Assembly (NCBI GenBank): GCA_964410945.1
Contig: CAYPJE010000039.1
Span: forward strand, 1-29,144
Source: CAYPJE01 sp964410945
GTDB taxonomy: Bacteria > Fidelibacterota > Marinisomatia > Marinisomatales > TCS56
Direction: 5' to 3'
DNA length: 29,144 nt
Shown: piece by piece, positions 24,593 through 29,144 of the stretch
Layout: each line of letters opens with the position of its first letter
Position numbering within the stretch: position 1 is the first letter of the stretch
Notes under the pieces: model-generated
Seen by the model: the letters and a program-made list of their open reading frames with translations, nothing else
What the model was told of the DNA's origin: nothing
Databases searched by the model: none
Position numbers and translations under genes: made by a program

Positions 24593-26911
24593 CTATATTT
24601 GCCCCTCCATTGATTTCTCAAGGCTGCGGGCCATACTCAGGAAATCAGTGGCCGTTAATTCCTTGATGAATACCAGTCCGTGAGCGGCTCTCAGACGGGG
24701 ATGTTCGTTCTGGTACCAGAAATCCTTCCCCAGGAGCAATTGCATGGTCTGATGCTGCTCGACCCAGATGCGTTGCGCCAGATCGCTGAACGGGCCATCA
24801 TATTCATAGCTGGGGAATGAAGCCTGTTTCTGGCTCAGGTAGCTTTCCAGGAACATGGACTGGAAAACAGCCATCGAATTCAGTGACACCGGAATGATTA
24901 TATCAGCGTCAGCCGGATCGAAACGGTACCAGACATTCCGGTAGCCCCAGATCTTCAGTTGGGAGATATCCGTTTCTTTGCCCCATTGGCGGATCGCCTC
25001 AGCTATGGCCTGTAAAACCTTGTAATGGGTGTCCGGCCCGCTGCCTTCCGGATCCAGGGCCAGGGTAATTATGGAAGGTTTCTGTGATCTGAGTTGTTCG
25101 AGGATCGGCGGGATATCCCTGAGACGGTCGGGCTGCTCGGTAAATACATCGCCGGTGTAAAATCCCAGCCGCAGGTGACTTACATCGCGAACCCTTACAC
25201 CGATAAATGCCCAGACCAGTTCTTCCTCAAATTCACGGATCATTCCTTTCAGGCGCTGTATGCGTGGTGTATTTTTCTCTCCGTCGTAACAGTTATCCAG
25301 ATATTCAATTATACTTCCGATCTTGGAAGCCAGCTCGTTCTTGGAATCAATGTTGTATATTTCCACCAACGCCCTGACTACCCGATGGCAGAGACCGCGT
25401 TTTTGTCCGGGAATATTGCGTGAGGCAATTTTATCAAGGTAATGGTAGACATCCTTATCCCATTTATGTTTGTACCCCTGGTCAAAGAAATCAGGATAGT
25501 CGGCCATCTGGATCAAGCCTGATTGCAGTAGATGCAGCGTATCGCTGAGGATCTCTTTCACATAATCATTGGTTACTGATGTAAATCCGGACGTCAGGAT
25601 TGAAAAATGGTGTTTATTACGTGGTGTGCGTACCAGATGCAATACATGCGGAGCATAACCCAGCATTATGTCATCATGGTGGGGGCCGGTGTGATAAAAG
25701 GATTCATCCAGGGGCAGATCGAGGCCGTGGTCGATCTTGCGGGCCAATTCTACCAGAATATCCGGGACGGTTTTATCATTAAGATCCGGTATTTGTGCAC
25801 AATACGGATCAGATTTCAGATCATCAAGTGTCAGATAGCGGCCGAATTTATTCAGGCGCCTGGCCAGGCTGATAACCGCTTTCTGGCTCTTTTCCACCGT
25901 CCATTCGCCTTCCTGATAGTATTGATCCAGACTATCCTTCAAAGCTGACGCTGCCCCCTGGGTCAGGTAAAAACGGCTGTTCTCCAGATTCTGCAGAACG
26001 GTGGCCGGATATTGGATATTACGCTCATTTTCCAGTGAATCGCGGACGATGGGTGCCTTGGCCTCCCCGGCGGCAATGATGATTGCTGTCGCCTTCGGAT
26101 TATAGGTAATGGATGCCAACCCGATGGTAATTACCAGCCGGTTACGCGAAATCTCGATCCCGCCCAGATCGCCGGCGGCGGCAGCCTGGGTCTCGAAATT
26201 GGTTTCCATCAGGCGGGTGGTGGAATTGTGATCCGATCCACGGACGTTGAAAGCAATGTGTCCGTCGGGACCAATCCCGCCCAGGAAAAAGCCGATACCA
26301 CCCTTCTGCCGAATCCGGTCTTCATACTCGGTACACCACTGGTCGACCATGAACAGGGTTTCCTGCTGGCGCTGTTCGGGACATTTCCGGCAATCACGGT
26401 AACGCAGCGACAGATCAACCTTGCTGTCCGGGAATATTTCGGTCAGGGGCAGATCATTAACGGTTGGAATCTCGTCACAATTGATCAGCTGGGCACGATT
26501 TATATCCAGTCCCAGGCCCTTGATATAAAATTCCTTCACATAGTGATAGAAGCTGTTGTGCTGGGCCGGGTTGATAGGAAAAAATTCATCGATCTGGACG
26601 AACTGCAATCCGTTCATGGCCGGGAATGTATCGATCATCAATCCGTTGGAGCGCCGCAGCTGCTCCAGTGATTTCTCATTCCAGTTGGATTTAAGATGGT
26701 CAATCCATTTGATGAAATATTCCGGTGTTTTTCCCGTCGGCAGACTGATCACACCTTCGGGATTTTCGGATACCCATTCCAGGAATCTCAAGGCGGTTAA
26801 AAAACCAAGTTTAGGAAAATTTTCTACGACAATATAAGGAACTTTGGTGCTTGGCTGTCGACGATCGGATAAATCAAAAAAATGTTGTTCTACGGAGGAT
26901 AATTTAGTCAT
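24593..26911 (-). CDS. NagB-like isomerase/deaminase domain fused to LmbE/PIG-L-like deacetylase domain
   Basis: A 772-residue cytosolic protein. Residues about 25-335 are NagB/6-phosphogluconolactonase-like: SLPTGKTPEYF (56-66), QIDEF with Asp108, and GGIGPDGHIAFN with Asp216 and His218 (counterparts of E. coli Asp72, Asp141 and His143). The position of catalytic Glu148 is Val223 (FNVRGSD), unlike the true NagB encoded nearby. An insertion with Cys173 and Cys177 (YRDCRKCPEQ) separates the motifs. Residues about 400-690 resemble LmbE/PIG-L zinc deacetylases: TGPHHDDIMLGYAPH (408-422) and LALDPEGSGPDTHYKV (617-631) with a candidate third ligand His629. NagB-LmbE fusions of about 660 residues are known from Bacteroides and are usually named glucosamine-6-phosphate deaminase without proof. 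A bifunctional deacetylase-isomerase is the obvious guess, and would replace the missing nagA. AAGG stands before the ATG. Confidence 0.85.
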   Translation of the reverse strand: MTKLSSVEQHFFDLSDRRQPSTKVPYIVVENFPKLGFLTALRFLEWVSENPEGVISLPTGKTPEYFIKWIDHLKSNWNEKSLEQLRRSNGLMIDTFPAMNGLQFVQIDEFFPINPAQHNSFYHYVKEFYIKGLGLDINRAQLINCDEIPTVNDLPLTEIFPDSKVDLSLRYRDCRKCPEQRQQETLFMVDQWCTEYEDRIRQKGGIGFFLGGIGPDGHIAFNVRGSDHNSTTRLMETNFETQAAAAGDLGGIEISRNRLVITIGLASITYNPKATAIIIAAGEAKAPIVRDSLENERNIQYPATVLQNLENSRFYLTQGAASALKDSLDQYYQEGEWTVEKSQKAVISLARRLNKFGRYLTLDDLKSDPYCAQIPDLNDKTVPDILVELARKIDHGLDLPLDESFYHTGPHHDDIMLGYAPHVLHLVRTPRNKHHFSILTSGFTSVTNDYVKEILSDTLHLLQSGLIQMADYPDFFDQGYKHKWDKDVYHYLDKIASRNIPGQKRGLCHRVVRALVEIYNIDSKNELASKIGSIIEYLDNCYDGEKNTPRIQRLKGMIREFEEELVWAFIGVRVRDVSHLRLGFYTGDVFTEQPDRLRDIPPILEQLRSQKPSIITLALDPEGSGPDTHYKVLQAIAEAIRQWGKETDISQLKIWGYRNVWYRFDPADADIIIPVSLNSMAVFQSMFLESYLSQKQASFPSYEYDGPFSDLAQRIWVEQHQTMQLLLGKDFWYQNEHPRLRAAHGLVFIKELTATDFLSMARSLEKSMEGQI

Positions 26912-26994
26912 TGCTGGCCTTCTTTTTCAAAAAATAGTCAAATAATCTGGGTGGAAATTTAAAGGTAAATAAAAATATAAATCACGCTTGCTGT

Positions 26995-27036
26995 TAAAAT
27001 AAATCCAGCCCTGACAAAAAATATGAACAGGGCTGG
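26995..27036 (-). terminator. Intrinsic terminator after the sodium:solute symporter gene
   Basis: CCAGCCCTG and CAGGGCTGG form a perfect 9-bp GC-rich stem (27005-27013 and 27028-27036) with a 14-base AT loop. On the minus strand ATTTATTTT follows. It lies 20 bases beyond the symporter stop, so the NagB-LmbE fusion gene probably has its own promoter in the remaining roughly 85 bases. Confidence 0.8.
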
Positions 27037-27055
27037 AAATCAACTGGTGGAAATT

Positions 27056-28513
27056 CTATTTTTTATTCAACTTACTCAATAACGATCCGATCAACAGTGT
27101 GGTCAAAACACCGATAATGGTAAACCAGGTCCAGGCTACCAGTTTCAGGGAAATCACTGTTACCATGACAAAAATACCGGCGGTAAACCCGGCCAGGGCA
27201 TCCTCCTGTGTAGCCTTTTTCACTACCAGTCCCAATATGAACGTTCCCAGCAATCCACCGTAGGTGAAGGAAGCAATGCTCAAAGCCAGTTCCACTACCG
27301 CTTGTGGCGAATTCATGAAGAACAGGGCCGCCAGAACCAGCATTACGGCCCAGATCACCGTGAAAATACGTGAGACGGTCAGATCACTGAACACTTTCAT
27401 CTTCTTTGAGAAGGTCGGGTACAGGTCAAGCATTGTCGAGGATGACAGCGAGCTGATCGAACCGGCCAGGGTTGACATGGCCGCCGCAAACAGTCCGGCG
27501 ATAATTATCCCGGAAACACCTATCGGCAGTTTCTCCAGAATAAATTTGGGAAATATCTCATCGGCTTTGGCCAGACCAAGAATGCTCAAATCGGAAGTAT
27601 TATAAAAAGCGTACAGGGCTACGCCAACGAACAGGAATACTGCGAACTGAACGATCACGATCACACCGCTGCCCACGATTGCCTTCTGGCTCTGGCGCAG
27701 ATCCTTGGTCACCAGCAGCCGCTGAACGATTAACTGGTCGGTTCCATGGGAGGCCATGGACAGGAAGGCGCCACCCAGCAGGCCACCGATCAGGGTGTAC
27801 GGCGTCTTAAAGAATGTACCGATTCCATCGGCAAATCCCAGGTTGATGATCGACAGTTTATTATCAATCGCGGCAGCGGAAATGATTGATCCGAAGCCTT
27901 CCGGCAGCCAGGTAGTGACCAGGAAATACAGGGCCAGCACGGCACCGCCCAGGTAGATGAACATCTGGATCACATCCACCCAGATCACCCCTTTTACGCC
28001 CCCGGTGATAGTGTACATCAGGGTAATCGCCACAATGATCAGGATGGCAGTGGGATAGCTGATATCCAACATCAGTTTCAACGGTATCGCCGTGGCAAAC
28101 AGCCGTACCCCATCAGCTGCAGTACGGGTAAACAGGAAAACGATCGAGGCAAACGAGCGGGTCTTGCTGCCGAAGCGCCGTTCCAGGTAGGAATAGGCCG
28201 TATTTAATTCGCCTTTGTAGTAAGCAGGCAGGAAATAGCGGGCGATGATGATCCGGCCGATCAGGTAACCGATCGTGACCTGTAGAAAATTCAGATTGGT
28301 CAGATAGGCCAGTCCCGGTATCGATATGAAGGTCAATGTACTGGTTTCGGCGGCTACGATCGAAAAACAGACCGCCCACCAGGGCATGGAATCGGAGCCC
28401 ATGAAATAATCTTTGGTGCTTTTCTGCTTCCCGCCGGAAAGCATGCCAAAGATGGCGACCCCGATCAAATAAAGGGCAATTATTACATAATCAAAAGTAC
28501 GATCCACAATCAT
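27056..28513 (-). CDS. Sodium:solute symporter (SSS/SSF family), substrate unknown
   Basis: A 485-residue inner-membrane transporter with about 13 hydrophobic helices. The N-terminal SSS features are clear: a first helix FDYVIIALYLIGVAIFG, then KSTKDYFMGSDSMPWW and the unwound second-helix region AAETSTLTFISIPGLAY, where Na+ and substrate bind; TGGVKGVIWVDVIQMFIY and AAMSTLAGSISSLSSSTMLDLY are also family signatures. The fold is LeuT-like and import is Na+-driven. SSS members take up sugars, sialic acid, proline, pantothenate and more. Neighbourhood with nag genes suggests an amino sugar or muropeptide-derived sugar; this is inference. If GlcNAc is imported unphosphorylated, a kinase is needed and none is seen here. 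The start is ambiguous: see the ribosome-binding-site entry. A terminator follows. Confidence 0.93.
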   Translation of the reverse strand: MIVDRTFDYVIIALYLIGVAIFGMLSGGKQKSTKDYFMGSDSMPWWAVCFSIVAAETSTLTFISIPGLAYLTNLNFLQVTIGYLIGRIIIARYFLPAYYKGELNTAYSYLERRFGSKTRSFASIVFLFTRTAADGVRLFATAIPLKLMLDISYPTAILIIVAITLMYTITGGVKGVIWVDVIQMFIYLGGAVLALYFLVTTWLPEGFGSIISAAAIDNKLSIINLGFADGIGTFFKTPYTLIGGLLGGAFLSMASHGTDQLIVQRLLVTKDLRQSQKAIVGSGVIVIVQFAVFLFVGVALYAFYNTSDLSILGLAKADEIFPKFILEKLPIGVSGIIIAGLFAAAMSTLAGSISSLSSSTMLDLYPTFSKKMKVFSDLTVSRIFTVIWAVMLVLAALFFMNSPQAVVELALSIASFTYGGLLGTFILGLVVKKATQEDALAGFTAGIFVMVTVISLKLVAWTWFTIIGVLTTLLIGSLLSKLNKK

Positions 28514-28514
28514 T

Positions 28515-28520
28515 CTCCTT
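28515..28520 (-). promoter_or_regulatory. Ribosome binding site favouring a GTG start for the symporter
   Basis: AAGGAG is separated by only one base from the ATG at 28513, which is too close for normal initiation. A GTG two codons later (28507) has seven bases of spacing from the same site. The real N-terminus may therefore be MDRTFDYV rather than MIVDRTFDYV. Confidence 0.5.
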
Positions 28521-28675
28521 TTCCTGGCCGATTATTGTTTTGCAGAAGAATATTGCTCCCCGCAGGTACCAAACGGCATGCATCAGCAATTTCCCAACCT
28601 GTCAGATTCAACGGTCAAATATGGCAGGGAATTTACGGCGCCCCCCGGATTATAAAACAGGCAATGTCCAGGTAT

Positions 28676-28709
28676 TAACCACAAAGACACGGAGACACAA
28701 AGAACACCA
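28676..28709. repeat. Degenerate CACAAAGACAC-type dispersed repeat
   Basis: The stretch contains the direct units ACCACAAAGACAC, GGAGACACAAAG and AACACC, a degenerate ACACAAAG periodicity. The same kind of sequence is common between genes in many bacterial genomes and yields spurious LTTKTRRHKEH-like peptides. A weaker echo, GCAGACACCACAAGGCG, starts near 28831. Confidence 0.6.
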
Positions 28710-28755
28710 GGTAAGATATATTTTAATTTAATCGATAACCCCAACATATCCGTAG

Positions 28756-28776
28756 GGACAAGTCAATGACTTGTCC
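28756..28776. repeat. GGACAA/TTGTCC palindrome, copy 2
   Basis: GGACAAGTCA and TGACTTGTCC are perfect 10-bp arms around a single A. The left flank CGTAGG repeats the flank of the copy at 72-101 (GTAGGGACAAG), supporting a shared family. Confidence 0.7.
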
Positions 28777-28810
28777 GGCCATTCACAGGCACATAATCAA
28801 ATTTATTTTA

Positions 28811-28827
28811 GGACAACAGTGTTTTCC
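28811..28827. repeat. GGACAA/TTTTCC palindrome, degenerate copy 3
   Basis: GGACAACA and TGTTTTCC form 8-base arms with one mismatch around a central G. It is a weaker member of the same palindrome group and shares GGACAACA with the copy at 28888. Confidence 0.45.
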
Positions 28828-28887
28828 ATCGCAGACACCACAAGGCGCGTAGATTGACCATCCGGATAATCAGTCAGGTTCAGTTCC

Positions 28888-28908
28888 GGACAACACGTTG
28901 TGTTGTCC
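28888..28908. repeat. GGACAA/TTGTCC palindrome, copy 4
   Basis: GGACAACAC and GTGTTGTCC are perfect 9-bp arms with loop GTT. The right flank CCTATAAT resembles the TCCCTA flank of copy 1. Confidence 0.65.
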
Positions 28909-29066
28909 CTATAATATAATATTCAGGTTTTTCTTTAATAAATACTTGTAATTCAGTAATATTGGCCGATACGGAAATGGGAAACGGGTAATTGATAATA
29001 TAAAGAACTGAGCTTTAGGTGGAATATTCCGGTTATTGCGCAACCCAAACATAATACAAAGGCCAT

Positions 29067-29086
29067 TTATACGCAATTGCGTATAA
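29067..29086. promoter_or_regulatory. Perfect 20-bp palindrome upstream of the truncated gene
   Basis: TTATACGCAATTGCGTATAA is fully self-complementary and lies 22 bases before the start of the partial gene at 29109. It could be an operator for a dimeric regulator or a further repeat; no partner copy occurs in the window. Confidence 0.45.
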
Positions 29087-29108
29087 CACACGTTGTAGAG
29101 CATAAAGA

Positions 29109-29144
29109 ATGAAAGCACATTTAATCATATTATCTGTATTGATT
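29109..29144 (+). CDS. Start of a probable exported protein, truncated by the window end
   Basis: Twelve codons, ATG AAA GCA CAT..., encode MKAHLIILSVLI, a Lys followed by a hydrophobic run, typical of the start of a signal peptide. AAAGA precedes the ATG with poor spacing. Nothing can be said about the product. It could also be a chance ORF, since only 36 bases are visible. Confidence 0.4.
   Translation, partial: MKAHLIILSVLI

Larger units (their letters stand above)
28514..29108. other. Non-coding repeat-rich interval
   Basis: About 595 bases without a credible gene. The left part (28514-28675) must carry the symporter promoter; a TATAAT on the minus strand at 28649-28654 is a possible -10 box, without a good -35. 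From 28676 on there are a tandem CACAAAG-type motif, three GGACAA/TTGTCC palindromes and one perfect 20-bp palindrome, listed separately. Short ORFs here translate repeat DNA and lack ribosome binding sites. Confidence 0.7.

Noticed and set aside
28540..28731. A 63-codon plus-strand open frame ending in a KTRRHKEH-like peptide
   Set aside because: The C-terminal part is translation of the CACAAAG-type repeat and the rest is symporter upstream DNA; no ribosome binding site.
28676..28908. CRISPR-like array of repeats
   Set aside because: The palindromes differ in centre and spacing, there are no constant direct repeats with unique spacers, and no cas gene is present.
28909..29118. A 69-codon minus-strand open frame
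   Set aside because: AT-rich, spans the 20-bp palindrome, has no Shine-Dalgarno and overlaps the start of a better signal-peptide gene.

Overview
The window looks like a chromosomal segment of an uncultured Gram-negative bacterium of the FCB superphylum (Neomarinimicrobiota, Calditrichota, KSB1 or Ignavibacteria-like). I base this on C-terminal secretion modules of the NYPNPFN type on three secreted enzymes, a FecR-domain protein ending in a porin-like aromatic residue, mature N-termini that begin with Gln, and AT-leaning intergenic DNA with dispersed palindromes. The exact phylum cannot be fixed from this sequence alone.

Layout. Positions 127-5210 (minus strand) hold a FecR/thrombospondin-type-3/beta-barrel envelope protein and a large FAD/Fe-S D-lactate dehydrogenase. 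Positions 5469-18208 (plus strand) form one compact run of nine genes: a secreted NlpC/P60 hydrolase, a secreted M14 carboxypeptidase, a diaminopimelate decarboxylase-like enzyme, a secreted GH18 glycosidase, a NamZ-type (DUF1343, GH171) exo-N-acetylmuramidase, a PBP4-type D-Ala-D-Ala carboxypeptidase lipoprotein, an S66 LD-carboxypeptidase and the SpmA/SpmB membrane pair. A strong bidirectional terminator follows. Positions 18321-28513 (minus strand) hold nagB, a DUF4954 left-handed beta-helix protein, a GntR/UTRA regulator, an acyl carrier protein, acetate kinase, phosphate acetyltransferase, a NagB-LmbE fusion protein and a sodium:solute symporter. Positions 28514-29108 are non-coding and repeat-rich. 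A new signal-peptide gene appears to begin at 29109 and runs off the end.

Reading the genes together, I infer a locus for eating or recycling peptidoglycan. Secreted and periplasmic enzymes would cut stem peptides (NlpC/P60, M14, PBP4) and glycan (GH18, NamZ). The S66 enzyme would trim tetrapeptides in the cytosol and the LysA-like enzyme could convert meso-DAP to lysine. The symporter and possibly SpmAB would bring products in. NagB, and perhaps the NagB-LmbE fusion, would feed amino sugars into glycolysis, and Pta-AckA would handle the acetate/acetyl-phosphate end. D-lactate released from MurNAc could be oxidised by the adjacent dehydrogenase. Not seen in the window: nagA, a GlcNAc/MurNAc kinase, murQ, and any phosphotransferase system.

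The least understood parts are the DUF4954 protein between the GntR regulator and nagB, the NagB-LmbE fusion that lacks the canonical catalytic Glu, the lone ACP gene, the LysA-like enzyme with altered active-site motif, and a short P-x-I-[HY]-Q motif at the mature N-termini of three neighbouring exported enzymes.
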